64,000 nucleotides of DNA from Heterostelium album PN500 (lineage: Eukaryota > Evosea > Eumycetozoa > Acytosteliales > Acytosteliaceae), in assembly GCF_000004825.1 (NCBI RefSeq), contig NW_008805094.1:124001-188000 (forward strand). The letters run 5' to 3'. Both the position numbers and the translations under genes were made by a program. The stretch's first letter is position 1. Each line of letters begins with the position of its first letter. This document shows, piece after piece, positions 11,757-24,525 of the stretch. A model generated the notes under the pieces. The model made no database searches. It was not told where the DNA came from and was given only the letters and a program-made list of their open reading frames with translations.

Positions 11757-13175
11757 TGTTTTGTTTTTTTTTTAAATAGAAAATTTACAAATTTGTTTTA
11801 CTAAAAATAAATATATCTATTTTAAAAAATAAATAAATAAAATAAACAAATAAACAAAGATAAAATTAAATTAGTTTCTAAGATATGAAATTATATATAA
11901 TTATTAATTAATTGTTGTTGTTGTTGTTATTATTATTTTGTTTTAAACTAATTTAGATTAGAATTTAGATTTAATTATTTTGGCTTTGTGATTGTTGTTG
12001 TTTTGTTGTTGGTTTTTTTTTTATTTTTAAAATGTTATGAATGATTGATTTTAAATGAACTTACAAAAATAAATTGATTTTTTTTTTTCCTTTTTTATTT
12101 AGTTTTTGATTTTAAATCTACACAAAAGCTATTGTTAAACAAGTTATTATTATTTAAAAGTTGTAAAGTTATATATATCTATAACAACAAGGTTAGCTTC
12201 TAAAATAATAGTATTAGGTTTTTTCTTTTTTTGTTTATTGAGTTAAATCAATAATGTCTAAAAGATGGAATGTTTATTTTTTGTTTTTTTTATTATTAAT
12301 AATAAGTTTTTTTATAAAAAAAGTTTTGAATAATAATGGGTTTTTTCATTTATTTGAAATTAAATTCATTCACATCAAAAACAAAAAAGTTGGGGGGTTT
12401 ATGATCAAAATAGTTTGAAAATTGGGTTAGGTGTGTGTTTGATTTTGGTTACTATTAATTGTTAAATTTGAAAACATTTTTTTATCATAATAAAAATATT
12501 AAAAAAATGAAAAAAAATGAGAAAAAAAAAAAAACAATCAAATTAAATGAAAATGAAAGTTAAGTGATTGTCAGTCAGGGTAATAAAATTATTATTAATG
12601 GTCACACAACCTTCTGATTATTAATTTAATTAGTTTCTGATCAATGAATCTAACATGTTACTGTGTACGTTTCACAGCAAACCAATAAACAATAAAATAA
12701 AAACAAACTTTTTTTTTAGTCCAATCACCGGTTATACCTATAAAATAAATATTAATTTATTTTTACAAGATGAAAGTTATTCACCATCAAATTAGATGAC
12801 TTCTCCCAAGATCAAATCTTAATTCATATATCGAAAAAATAAAATAAAATAATCAAATAAAAAGTAAATGTAAAAATTTATAATAAAAAAAAAAAAAAAA
12901 GTCAGACTCCATTGTCAGATTTTATTTATAATAAATGATGATCAATCATTACACTCAAAATTACAATGAAGATGAAAAGAATAAATAGAATGAAATGAAA
13001 AATAAAATAAAGTTTTTTTTTTTTTTTGGATAAGTTATATATATATCGTATTTACAATATATAATTTTAATTTTGGTTTTGTTTGGTTATTTTTGGCGGT
13101 TGGTGAGAGAAATATAGGAAAATTGGTTGTTTGAAGAGATAGATATTATAACAGTTATTATTTTCATTTGTTCGT
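11757..13175. other. Upstream intergenic region of the RasGAP gene
   Basis: About 1.4 kb with many A and T runs. Likely 5' region of the RasGAP gene (minus) and 3' flank of RBX1. No ORF, tRNA-like sequence or clear repeat. It contains a short GTT repeat near 11913-11930. Confidence 0.5.
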
Positions 13176-13810
<635 letters not shown>

Positions 13811-14266
13811 TCTACTTTAATCTATATACTATGATTTGATAAATAAAAATAAAAAAAGTTGATTTAAAAAAACTATATAAAGTTTATTAAATCAAAAATA
13901 TATATAAAAGATTACACAAAATACAAGAATAATAATAAACTAGTTTGTGCACAAAATAGATAGATAAATTATATAATTAGATGAGTTGATTAAAAAAAAA
14001 AACAAAAATTAAAAAAAAAAAAAACAAAAGTAATGAAGTGTGTTAAATATTTAATTTTGTTTTTTTAATTTTCAAATTCTTTATTTTTTCTTCCTCAGTA
14101 CATTTTCCAATTAGTTTCTTCGAAGTTCATTCATTGATAATATTGATAAAGATATTAAACATTGCTGCTTTTTAAGATTTTATTTAATATTAAAATAAAT
14201 AAGGTGTTAAAAATGATCATTTTTAGTTTTTTTTTTGTTTTTTGTATTAGTTAAAATTAATTAATT
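13811..14266. other. Spacer between RBX1 and Arp11 genes
   Basis: RBX1 promoter plus the 3' flank of the Arp11 gene. A+T-rich with A runs at 13990-14030. No other feature seen. Confidence 0.5.
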
Positions 14267-15854
14267 TTATTTTGAAACAGAGGAGAACAGTGATGTTGCA
14301 ATTGTTGGTGGCAATAGATGTGTCATTTTCTCATATTCAGGCAGTTTGTTGATTCCGAATTTAGTGAACTGCTCATTGGTGATTCTGCTGTGCGATGAGA
14401 ATGAATCGAGTGTGCCCACCAACGATGCACCTAACCACATTAAATAGTTTGGCTGGAATGCATGCTTGATAAATTCGAAATGATTAGATAGACCATTAAG
14501 TTGTTTGTATCTATTGTTTTGTTGTTGTTGTTGAGTGTTTGTCTCTGACAATGATGATCCAAGTCTCTTTTCAATTTCTTGTGATAGTCTCGATTTAAAT
14601 CCAGGTAGCATCGATGTACCACCTACCAAGAGGATACTATGTGTCAAACTCTTACGAATATCGATATCACACTCTGCCAGTGTATCTAAAAGAAGGTCTA
14701 CAATGTCGTCGTTATCACAATAGCTATTGTAGTCATCTTTGTTGTTGTTGTTGTTGTTGTTATCACCTGTGGTGGTGGTTGTTGTTGGTTGATTATTAAG
14801 CATTGGATTGCTAAAGAGAATGTCTGCAGCGTGTAGACGCACCTCTGGGGAGATGACAATCGATCGTTGCTGTGAGAGTTGGTAGTGTGTACCGACTGCG
14901 CTTAGCTGTCGGTTCAGTGGTGACACCACCAATGTCTTTACGGCGATATCCTCCAATTGATTGTTACTCAGCGATTCAATGGCTGCTTTCGCTTCATTCA
15001 CCGGCAATGCTTCGTTGTTCATATTATCCAAAACAACGGATCTATTCTTAGTGATAAGATCATCGAGTAGCATCTTCTTTAGATTCAATAGAATGTTGAA
15101 TTGTCCATTGGTAATTGTTTTATATGATTTCATTAATCCAACACCTTCATATACCTATAGATTTGTTATTATTATTAATAATAATAATAGTTTGTTTAAT
15201 AGAAAGTGTTAGAACTTTGTTTATAAAAGCAATTATAATAATATTTTAATCATCTTTTGTTTTTTAGCATACAGGTAGTATTCTTGATTCTCTTAGACCA
15301 ATATCAATAATTAAAGCAGTGGTTCTAAGTAATGGTAATAATGATACAGTTGGTGATAAATAAAGTATTGATATAACTTTGAATCTCTCAAATAATACAG
15401 ATGCAAGTGACTGTCTAAATAATCTTGGCATCAGTATATTCTCTACAATTACAATCTTTTTTTCATTTGGTTTACATAATAAATATCTAAATAATTAAAT
15501 CAACGTTAATTAGTTCAAATCTTTCAAGATATTATATTTTTGATATCAAAGAATAACAACTTGTTTCACTTACTTATAGAATAGTCTATTTAAAAAGTTA
15601 AATAATGCATCTTTCAATTCTAATGATGTTGGCAATCTATTTTTTTTAACATTTTCATTATTATTATTGTTGTTATCAGTGTTGCTATTATCTGTTATGC
15701 TATTATCAAAATAAGGAGTTCCAGATGATAGGTATTGTGATAGATCAATTGGTGATAAATCCGTTGGTATAATGAATCTTGGTGTTGATTCACCTGAATA
15801 TCCACATTTGGTGTATGCGCCACCAATCTCTAATATTACTAATGATTTATCCAT
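14267..15854 (-). CDS. Actin-related protein 11 (ACTR10), dynactin pointed end
   Basis: Three exons (15854-15574, 15486-15273, 15154-14267) give 460 aa. The N-terminal strand LVILEIGGAYTKCGYSGEST matches the Arp10/Arp11 phosphate loop, with GGAYTKCGY replacing the actin GSG loop. Exon 2 supplies the middle (IVIVENILMPRLFRQSLASV and TALIIDIGLRESRILPV). Exon 3 has LTHSILLVGGTSMLPGFKSR and YLMWLGASLVGTL. It is longer than human ACTR10 (417 aa) because of an Asn run (~residue 65) and Thr/Asn and Gln runs in the C-terminal half. Family knowledge: Arp11 caps the pointed end of the Arp1 filament in dynactin, the dynein cofactor. The cryptic middle exon has no ATG and is seen only after splicing. Confidence 0.88.
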
Positions 15855-15946
15855 TTAGAGTTCTGAAAATAATTAATTTAATAAAAAAAAATGATGATCA
15901 TTACACACAAACCATATCAGTCATAGTGTCTTATTTTTGTAAAAAA

Positions 15947-15982
<36 letters not shown>

Positions 15983-16066
15983 TTGTGTATCCAATTAAAA
16001 TAGACAAAAATCGAACGAAAGATGATATTTTTTTTTTAATTTATTTAGTATCATAAGTTAGTTATA
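15855..16066. promoter_or_regulatory. Bidirectional promoter, Arp11 and EF-hand genes
   Basis: 212 bp between divergent starts. A run of about 27 A residues lies at 15954-15980 and a T run at 16030-16037. Confidence 0.5.
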
Positions 16067-16642
16067 ATGGGTGGAAAGAAGAAATCAACAAATAAAAGCA
16101 CAAAGAAAACAACAGCTACAGCATCATCGTCAAGCAATCAAATACAAAAACCAACAATGACTAACAGTTCAACAAAATTACCAAGACTTTTAGATAATGA
16201 TGACGATTTCTTCATTGACAAAGCAGAGAAAGCATTAAGGGAGATATTTTCACGTTATGATGCAGATAACGATGGTATGCTCACCATCGATGAACTAAAC
16301 AAGTTTGCTATCAAATGTAATGGCAAGCCATTCGATCAAGATTCGATCGATTCCATTCTTGAGGCCTTCGAGTGTGAACAAGGAAAGTTGACTATTCGTG
16401 GATTTTTAGAGATGTACTATATGCAATCGATCTCGGAGCCAGAGGAAACCTGGAGAGATATCATGGCACACAATTATAATACAAAGTTGGATTTGCAAGT
16501 AGAGAGCAGCAGTACTGCCACATCGACAAATCCATCAGAATCACCTGCAACTACCGAAACTAATACTACTACTACAGCATCAACAACCATCACTGAGCAA
16601 CCAAAACTAGATGATAACACCACACCCACAGACTCAAAATAA
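16067..16642 (+). CDS. EF-hand-like protein, 191 aa
   Basis: Intronless. Lys/Thr/Ser-rich N-terminus (MGGKKKSTNKSTKKTT), then a canonical EF-hand loop in FSRYDADNDGMLTIDELNKF (D-x-D-x-D-G-x-L-x-x-x-E). A degenerate partner follows (ILEAFECEQGKLTIRGFLEM) in which the calcium loop is not conserved. The segment EPEETWRDIMAHNYN follows, then a low-complexity Ser/Thr tail. Probably one working calcium site. No specific subfamily recognised. The start is the first ATG after a T/A tract, and the glycine at position 2 is compatible with but does not prove myristoylation. Confidence 0.8.
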   Translation: MGGKKKSTNKSTKKTTATASSSSNQIQKPTMTNSSTKLPRLLDNDDDFFIDKAEKALREIFSRYDADNDGMLTIDELNKFAIKCNGKPFDQDSIDSILEAFECEQGKLTIRGFLEMYYMQSISEPEETWRDIMAHNYNTKLDLQVESSSTATSTNPSESPATTETNTTTTASTTITEQPKLDDNTTPTDSK

Positions 16643-16943
16643 ATAAATAAAATTGTGAATATAACTTTAAAATTTTAACTTTTATAATAATAAAATGGGG
16701 GTTTTATGCAAAATAATATAACCATGTGATTTCTGATCAGTGTTCTTTGATTAGATTCACTCGAAAAACAGAAAATTATGTTAGACTGTGCGATATGATT
16801 TTTGGTTTTCCGACCCAAATTATTTATAGTAATTATGCAAAAACATGATTAAGATTCGGTTTTTGTTTTTGCAAATAAATCACTACTTTATTTTAAAGTT
16901 GGGAAAAACAGAATTTAAATTTTTATTTTTTATAAAAACTAAA

Positions 16944-18136
16944 ATGAAGAATTATTTATATGTATTATTATTTATATTAATAAGTTATATTCCAACGATA
17001 TCATCATTTACAATCTCTGAAGAAATAAAATATAATAGTCCAAATTCAATTGTATTGATAAATAAGAATTTTTTAAATCAATATAAATTCTATTCATTAA
17101 ATAGTGATAAAAATATTGTATTGCAATCTTCAACCCTTTCAAATATTTCAAATACTTTAATTGGTTTTATAAATGATGATCAAGTAAATTTTTAAACATT
17201 TTTGGTTATAAAATGATCATTTTTACTTATTAATTTTTTTTTTTATAGTTATTATTTTTAAATCAAACAGATATCAATATATTATCAGTCCCAAATGGAA
17301 AAATACAAACAATTGGAAATATAACTGATAGAAATTTCTTTGGTTTGCTAAAATCTCCATTCTACGATGATAATCATAACTGTTTAGTTGGATTATCACT
17401 TAATAAAACTGGAGGAGTAGAAGGAAGAGTTTTAGATATGGAAAATCAAAAAATGTTTACATGCGCAAGTGGATTCTTTTTGAGTCACTCATGGATAGTA
17501 GATTCCAGCTATGATTATCAAAAAGGAATATTGTATACAATAATAGAAGTTAATAATAATAGTACTTGGTTATCAAGTTTTAACATAGAATCATGTAGTT
17601 TTAAATATCAGCTGTTAAGCAATCTTCCAATTAAAATCAACGCGACATCAACTGGTTCACTTTCAAACTACAACGGTACATTGTATCTTGCAGTTAACAG
17701 TGACAACGACAATTCTTTCCAACTCTTTACAATCAACACTGAAACACTAAAGATTGGTTCAATCAAACAGAATAATAACTTCAAAACAAAATCTATCAGC
17801 TACTCGTTGAATAGATATTACTCTGGTTTGGTTTCATCGGATTACAAAACATTGCTTATTATCGATTTACAACTTCAATCAATATCCAAAGAAATTCAAT
17901 TGAATGGACCAACAGCAACAACAGAAATCAACAATTACTATTATACCTTCACCTCTAAATCCATTGATGATCCACCAACAAACTATGGAAATACTGGCGT
18001 TGCATACACGTATTTTACATTGCTATTTAGATCTCTTTTTAAAGTATTTTATATAAATAAAATTTTTAGTAAATTATTTTTTAGTAATAGATCTAGTTTC
18101 GTCATTTTTATAAATATGGTTTGGGAAGGGGGCTAG
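16944..18136 (+). CDS. Secreted protein of unknown function, odd 3' end
   Basis: Two exons (16944-17183, 17249-18136) give 375 aa. I start at the internal ATG at 16944, because it begins a good signal peptide (MKNYLYVLLFILISYIPTIS). The upstream in-frame methionine would place a basic leader before it. The mature part has many Asn and several N-glycosylation sequons (ISNT, NQT, NKT, NNST) and repeated strand-like segments, suggesting a beta-rich, perhaps propeller-like, extracellular protein. No family recognised. From ~18000 the translation turns into Phe/Lys/Ile-rich sequence that looks like read-through of noncoding DNA. The true end may be earlier, spliced, or lost. Confidence 0.55.
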
Positions 18137-18412
18137 AACCACAATTCCATAGCTAAAAAAAAAAAAAAACAAAATGTTTAAATTAAAAATCAGATTTACA
18201 AAATTTGGATATAAAAACACCTCGTTTACAAGGTATTGGGGGGTATTCTGATCAACAAAATTTATTTTATTTTAAAATTAATATAATAATGAGTCATTAA
18301 TCCATTCTCAATCCTTCTTTATTTATTTTATTGTTGATGTAACATTTTTTTTTTTTTTATACTTTTAAAACTTTTTATTTATTTTTGTAATATAGAGATA
18401 TTAATCACACAA

Positions 18413-19415
18413 ATGTTAACAATTTCAAAAGATAGAAAATTCAAGCAAGTTGATGTATTTACAAGTGTACCATTGCAGGGTAAGCTTTCATTTATTGTAA
18501 TTTAGATTAAATATCACTAGTGATATATATTTACAAATCTTATCGGATCAACTATAAATAGGTAATCCTTTGGCTGTGATAATGGAAAGCGATGGTTTGA
18601 GCCCTGAACAAATGCAAAAGATTGCAGGTTGGACAAATCTTTCAGAGACTACCTTTATTTTACCAGCAACAGAACCAAACGCAGACTATCAAGTACGTAT
18701 TTTCACACCAGAGAAAGAGCTACCGTTTGCAGGTCATCCAACACTGGGAACTGCACATGCATTGCTAGAGGATGGAATACAAACAAAGACACCAAATCGC
18801 ATTGTTCAGCAATGCGGTGTAGGATTGGTGGAGATTGCAATCGCCGGAGAACCTTCTCAGGCTGATCGAACACTATCATTCCGTTCTCCACCTGGAAATG
18901 TCTCACAGATCTACGACCAATCGAAGCTTTCGGTATTGACCGACGCCCTCGATATTAGCGCGACTATCGACACTGCCCATTTGCCGGCATCCGTGGATAT
19001 GGGTATTCGTTGGCTTATCATTCGTCTCAAGAGTGCATTGGATGTACTTGCATTCGTACCAAAGAACTTGGCAGCATTGCTTAGTTTACCACAACAGTTC
19101 CAAGTCGATGGATTCTCTATTTATGGAGTGTATGAAGAAAATCAATTGCCAGGAATCAACTATGAAATCAGAGCGTTCTGTATTGAGCACAACACCGTCG
19201 TTGAAGATCCAGTCACAGGAAGCGCCAACGCTTGCCTATCTCGTCTCCTCCAGGAACAAGGATTCCCAGACAGAGGAAGAACAGCACAATCCTATCTTGT
19301 CAGACAGGGAACACTTCGTCAGAGAGATGGAAGAATTTTAGTTACCTACTTTGAAGGCCAACCTTGGATCGGTGGACAAGCTACAACTTTAATCAAAGGA
19401 ACTATATCAATTTAA
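18413..19415 (+). CDS. PhzF-family isomerase
   Basis: Two exons (18413-18479, 18562-19415) give 306 aa, the usual PhzF length. Exon 1 ends in FKQVDVFTSVPLQ and joins GNPLAVI, the standard PhzF opening. The catalytic glutamate is in NLSETTFILPA (Glu51). Also seen are FTPEKELPFAGHPTLGTAHA and VVEDPVTGSANACLSRLL, both family signatures. Members have a diaminopimelate-epimerase-like double fold. PhzF acts on trans-2,3-dihydro-3-hydroxyanthranilate in phenazine synthesis, but eukaryotic members such as MAWBP/PBLD have no settled substrate, and none is implied here. It converges on the zinc transporter gene. Confidence 0.93.
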
Positions 19416-19631
19416 AATAAATCGAATCCAATCGAAAAAATAAATAGTAGATTAATAATTATCTATTGTATTATTATTTATTTATTGTAAATATTTACAA
19501 AATATTTCAAAAATGTTTTATTTTATTTTATTGTTTGTTTAGTTGTTGTTGTTGTTGTTTGTATCATCGGTATAATATTATCTATATTATATATAAAAAT
19601 TAATATTTGTTTGTTGTTTAATGATCATTTT

Positions 19632-21179
19632 TTAAACAATTTCAATGTCGGCACTATATAATCTGTTTCTCTCGACGAGTCTTTCTTTTGATTTCTTACA
19701 ACACCAATCTTCATCGCAATCCTTGACACAGTTTTGAATGCAGAATCCATCGTCTTGGAGATTACGGTGAATGAACTCTGGTTGGATCGAAGTCGAGTGA
19801 ATTCCTTGGTGATGGAAGATCTTTTTGATGGCTCCGACGACCAATGAGAAATCAAGTCCCTCCTCCACACCGACGTGTACTGAAGCGACAACCATTCCGT
19901 CGACCAACTGCCAAACGTGGAGATCGTGCAACGAGAGGACACCCTCGACTCTTCTGATCTTGCTACGAATACGATCCATATCGATACCGGATGGCACTTG
20001 TTGCAAGAGAATCAACGATGCTCTCTTCACCAATGGAATGGCACTGGCCAATGTGAGACTGACAATAATAATACTGCTGACTGGATCGATATACATTGTC
20101 CATTTGCCGTGAGAGTAACGCAAGATGGCACCGGTCACCAAAACAAACAACGATGCAACGGCATCACCCAAAAAATGAATAAACACACCAAACATATTCA
20201 AATCCATTCCCAAGCAAGTACCGTGACCGTGTCCATGTCCACCGCTCTTCTTTTTCTTTTTCTTCTTTTGCTTCTCCGGATCTTCGAATCCGAATGTCTC
20301 GTGCTTGATCGATCCCTTGTCGTCGCTGCTGCTACCGTGTGAATGTCCATGAGCCTTCTCCTTCTTTTCACCACCGTGAGAGTGACCGTGTCCGTGATGA
20401 TCGTCTTCATCATGATGATCAGCACCACCATGTGAATGTCCATGAGCCTTCTCCTTCTTCTCACCACCATGTGAATGTCCATGCTCCTTATCCTTCTTCT
20501 CACCATGTGAATGTCCATGCTCTTTATCCTTCTTTTCACCGTGAGAATGACCATGAGCCTTCTCCTTCTTTTCACCACCATGAGAATGACCATGATCTTT
20601 CTCCTTCTTCTCACCACCATGAGAATGTCCATGATCCTTCTCCTTCTTTGCGCTGCTACTACCACCATGTGAATGACCACCACCGCCACCACCATGCGAA
20701 TGAGCATGTGACTGTCCGGTGACAGCAAAAACAATAGTTCCAATGGTATTGATAGCCAAACCAGCACCGGCAACAGCCATAAAGATGAGACCTTCATCCA
20801 TTGGCTCCGGTCTGATGATACGTGGCACCGCTTCGAGAGCAACGTACAAACCCATTGAAATCAAGAAACAACCATTGGTAAGACCACCGAGTACTTCGGC
20901 ACGTGCCCAACCATAGGACATACTATCGTCAGATTCTCTTTTAGCGGCTCTCTGTGCCCACCAAGCAATATAAAGTGATGCTACATCAGTCAAATTGTGA
21001 AAACCATCGGACAACAACGTCAAAGATCCAACATAAAGTGCAGCTGCCAACTCTACAATAACATAACAAAATGTAATAACACCAATAGTGATCAAAGCCA
21101 CCGATTTATATGTATCTTTTCTTTCATGTATTTTTCTGTCATTTGCTGAATGATCATCACTTAATAATTCAATTTCCAT
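19632..21179 (-). CDS. ZnT/SLC30-type zinc transporter with long His-rich loop
   Basis: Single exon, 515 aa, cation diffusion facilitator family. Six hydrophobic segments are seen: residues ~26-50, 52-72, 94-114, 130-155, then two after the loop. The paired zinc-site motifs are [17 protein letters not shown] (TM2) and [15 protein letters not shown] (TM5), each with His-x3-Asp as in zinc-selective CDFs. Between TM4 and TM5 lies a ~170-residue cytosolic loop built of [12 protein letters not shown]-type repeats. The C-terminal cytosolic domain ([20 protein letters not shown]) is a typical CDF dimer domain. Function: proton-coupled export of zinc from the cytosol into vesicles or out of the cell. 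Vacuolar versus plasma-membrane location cannot be told. Several long open frames on both strands over the loop are by-products of the repeat. Confidence 0.95.
   Translation of the reverse strand: MEIELLSDDHSANDRKIHERKDTYKSVALITIGVITFCYVIVELAAALYVGSLTLLSDGFHNLTDVASLYIAWWAQRAAKRESDDSMSYGWARAEVLGGLTNGCFLISMGLYVALEAVPRIIRPEPMDEGLIFMAVAGAGLAINTIGTIVFAVTGQSHAHSHGGGGGGHSHGGSSSAKKEKDHGHSHGGEKKEKDHGHSHGGEKKEKAHGHSHGEKKDKEHGHSHGEKKDKEHGHSHGGEKKEKAHGHSHGGADHHDEDDHHGHGHSHGGEKKEKAHGHSHGSSSDDKGSIKHETFGFEDPEKQKKKKKKKSGGHGHGHGTCLGMDLNMFGVFIHFLGDAVASLFVLVTGAILRYSHGKWTMYIDPVSSIIIVSLTLASAIPLVKRASLILLQQVPSGIDMDRIRSKIRRVEGVLSLHDLHVWQLVDGMVVASVHVGVEEGLDFSLVVGAIKKIFHHQGIHSTSIQPEFIHRNLQDDGFCIQNCVKDCDEDWCCKKSKERLVERNRLYSADIEIV
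20232..20710 (-). repeat. His-rich coding repeat in zinc transporter loop
   Basis: Degenerate ~36-nt units encode HGHSHG followed by GEKKEKD/A or EKKDKE, about nine copies with small length variation. It is a translated minisatellite, in frame throughout. Confidence 0.85.
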
Positions 21180-22592
21180 TTATAAATAATATATTAAAAA
21201 AATAAATAATAAAAATATAAATATTAGTACATTTAATTTTATTAAGATTTAATTGCTCCTTTCATTTTGCAATTTCTATAATATTATCAAAAAACGCAAC
21301 TATATGTGTCTCTATTTGACCGATACAAATAAACTTTGTGAAAAAAAAACCAACACCAATATATTAAGAGTCACCACCAACTAAATATTAGTGGTGAGTT
21401 TTTAAATGTTTGAACGTTTTTTTTTTTCAATTATTTGTTTATTTGAAAGAACATTGCTAATGATGGATGTTTAATAGTATTATTTTAACACCTTACCCAT
21501 TTAGAAGAAGTGATTGTTTCTCTATTTGATCACTACTGTAATTCCTACTCATTTATAAAATTGATTATATATTTATTATTTATTAGAGATGTGTTGTTTG
21601 AAGTAATAGTAATTAATTTTAAATAAAAAGAAAATAATGAAAAACAAATAAATAATAACTTGTATGTAAAAATGATTCTTAAAGTTTTAACTTTCTTTAA
21701 GATTAAAGCGAATTATAAATATTTTATGTGTCGGATTTGAAAAAATATGAAAAAAAAAAAAAACTAATGATTGATTGATTGATTGATTTATAGATAATTA
21801 ATTGATTAGTTGAAATAAAATTAGATAAATGATGTTTTGTTATGTTTTTTTTGTGCTATGATAATTGATTGAAAACTGTGACGAAATTATTCATAGGGGT
21901 GTTTGTGGGCTTAAAGGTCACTGGACCGTTTTGTTTGGTGAGGGTTGGCTAATAATAATCCAGAATACGGATTCTGTGATGATTTTCTATGTTGTTGCAA
22001 AAGAAATAAAAATATATAAAAATGTAACAATATCAAACACTTTGGCTATGTTTGAAAAAAAAAAAAAACGAAGTGTCAAAAATTTTTTTGATGGATTTTG
22101 GAATGATTTGATTGCCAAAGATTGACAGTTGATAGACTTTAAATTAGGAGGTTTTTTATGAGTTTTATAAAAATGAATTAAATAAATTTATGTTTTTTTC
22201 TTGCTCTCCATTTTTAAAGATTCGAGTAAAAGATCTATTTTTTTTTATTGTGTTTTTGATTCAACAAGACTATTTGATGATGTCAGAAAGTGAAAACAAA
22301 AAAAGTGTTCATTTTTGGCACCCTATGAGGAGGTAACCCATCTTTTGATCATAATATCGCTACCCAAAAGTTAGGAATTGTAAAAAGGGTGAGAAAATTT
22401 TCAAAAATATTGGAAAAAAAAAATAAAAAAAAAAACAATCAAGTGATTTTAAACATTATCAAAAGTTAAGATTGGTGAATATATGGGGGTGGAATCGATT
22501 CTTTTTTTTCGGTTCCAATTAATCGTTGATTTGCACAAGCAACACGATTCTTGGAACTTTACAAAGAATATTTCTGTTGTTTGGTGTGATTT
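21180..22592. other. Intergenic region upstream of the zinc transporter
   Basis: About 1.4 kb. It holds an inverted repeat at 21371-21397, four tandem GATT units near 21772-21788, and two less A+T-rich islands (21890-21960, 22310-22400). The 86-codon frame at 21865-22125 lacks an ATG start and is not accepted as a gene. Confidence 0.5.
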
Positions 22593-24278
22593 TTATTTCG
22601 ATTTTTTCAAAAATAATCTTAAGTTCCTAGGTACGTTTGCTACCCAAAGGTTGATGTCTTTCAGTGTGTCGTTGCCCTGCAGCGCCTCTATGATATTGTG
22701 AGCTCCTTCACTCGTTATTCCATTGTTTTCGAGGTCGAGAGTCGTCAGTGTTTTGTTTACTTTGATCGCATCCGATATATAACGAGCACCGGTATTACCA
22801 ACCGAGTTGTTACCTAATAATAGAGTACGAATGGACGTGTTTTTTGCGAGTAGTCTCGAAATGTGCTGACAACCTTCAGGGTGCATGTTGTTGCCGTTCA
22901 GGTCGAGATAGGTGAGTGTTGTATTGTCAGAGAGAGCTTGGCTAATCATTTGTGCACCGAAGTCACTGATCTGACAGAATCGCAGACGACATATCTGCAG
23001 CGACTTGTTGGGGTTCTTTGAGAAGAGAAAAGAGAGGTATGGAGTTGCGTTGATTGACAGTGGATTGTTGGAGAGATCGAGGTCGCGTATCTGTACATTC
23101 GGATAGCTGAGAGCGTGACAGAGATGACTGATTCCACAGAATGTGAGATTGTTGTTGCGAAGTGAGAGTGTCTGGAGTGCGCTGTTGGTCTTGAAAAACC
23201 TGATCAACTCGTACAGACCATCGTCACCAATGTTGTTGTTGTTGAGTTCCAGTGCGGCAAGTCGGCAGTCGGGCTTGCTGAGCGAATCGGCAAGATAGCC
23301 ACATGAGTCGGGATTGATTTGATTGTCGTTCACCTTGAGTACTTGAAGCCGATTGTTGATAGACCGCAGTACAATGTCAACGACATTCGAGTCGAACGAC
23401 TGTGTTCCCGAGATATTGAGGTGTGTCAACATGCAGGTCGGCGATTGCAGAGCTCTAGCGATGCAGCCAGTCGCGTCGTACAGTGATGAACCCTCAATAT
23501 TCAAATCGGTAATCGTGCTATTGTGTTTAGCGAGCGTCTCAAAGAGCGCAGTCAATCCCTCATTTCCAAACATATTCTGTGAGAGATTCAGAGTGTGAAT
23601 CGAGTTGTTGTGTTTCAGTGCATTGGCCAGCTCTACCACACCGGAATCGAGAATCTTGTTATTCGCCAGATTGAGCGAGCAAAGTGTTTGACGTCCATCG
23701 TCTTTTACCAGTCGATTACTTATGATTCTGGCGCCGTCAGAGCCGAGTCGGTTGAAGCTAAGATCCAGATCCACCTGGTTGCAATGCTCGTAGATGTCCT
23801 GCACCAGATAGGTTATGTATTTCGCCGAGAGACCCATCCGCAGCGCAATGACACGCAAGAAGCAGAGACGCCGATCGTGACACTCTGCGAACCTATTGAA
23901 CCACCTACGTATCAGATTCATCCAAAACTCACACTGACGCTGTTCATCGGTATAGAACTCCTCTAATTTCATACATGTCACTACACCCATCACCAACTTT
24001 CTCCATTTTTTACATACACGACCCAAACTAAAGAAATCAAACGATGGCCATATTCCAAAAAATGCAAACTTTAATATAAGTTTTATAATTAAATTTGGTA
24101 GTGAATCTATTGATTTATCTTGATTATCACTATTATTACTATTATTATTACTGTTATTATTACTACTATTATTACTGTTATTATTACTATTATTACTATT
24201 TTTAAAATAACTATTTACACAACTATAATATATTTGACTACATAAACTTAATTTTATTATTATTATTATTATTATTAT

Positions 24279-24310
<32 letters not shown>

Positions 24311-24525
24311 TCTTTATCAGGTGATATATCATTCATTTGTGACGATTTATCATCTATGATTTCTTTATCTTTGATACTATTACTATTATTATTGATTTCA
24401 TCTTGGCTGTTATCTGTTACTGCTATCGATGTTGATTGAAATAATAAACTACTCGGTGAATCCAGTGTTGAGTTATTGGGTGCCATCAAACTAGCTATTT
24501 TATTAACTAGATTATTTTTACACAT
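22593..24525 (-). CDS. NLRC3-like leucine-rich repeat protein
   Basis: The body (24200-22593) encodes an F-box-like stretch (SIDSLPNLIIKLILKFAFFG...GRVCKKWRKLVM) and then ~12 ribonuclease-inhibitor-type LRRs of ~28 residues, for example LCSLNLANNKILDSGVVELA and LTYLDLNGNNMHPEGCQHIS. These are the NLRC3/RanGAP kind of repeat, usually a protein-binding horseshoe. The N-terminus is uncertain. A good start at 24525 (MCKNNLVNKIASLMAPNN) runs in another frame through Ser and Asn runs. The main frame has its own ATG at 24332 but would begin with ten Val and eight Ile from the same triplet repeat. A repeat-length error, polymorphism or unseen intron probably joins the two. No NACHT domain is present. 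Confidence 0.75.
24240..24310. repeat. (ATT)n(ACT)n triplet repeat
   Basis: Uninterrupted ATT triplets followed by ACT triplets. On the minus strand they encode Ser and Asn runs in one frame and Val and Ile runs in the next. They lie exactly where the LRR gene changes reading frame. Confidence 0.9.

Noticed and set aside
20198-20842. 214-codon minus-strand frame (Met/Val/Arg-rich) and the opposing plus frame at 20339-20722
   Set aside because: Both are other-frame readings of the His-rich coding repeat of the zinc transporter, with repetitive, unnatural composition.
21865-22125. 86-codon plus-strand frame
   Set aside because: Starts with TTG in context, has no ATG or splice support, and contains a poly-Lys run from an A tract.
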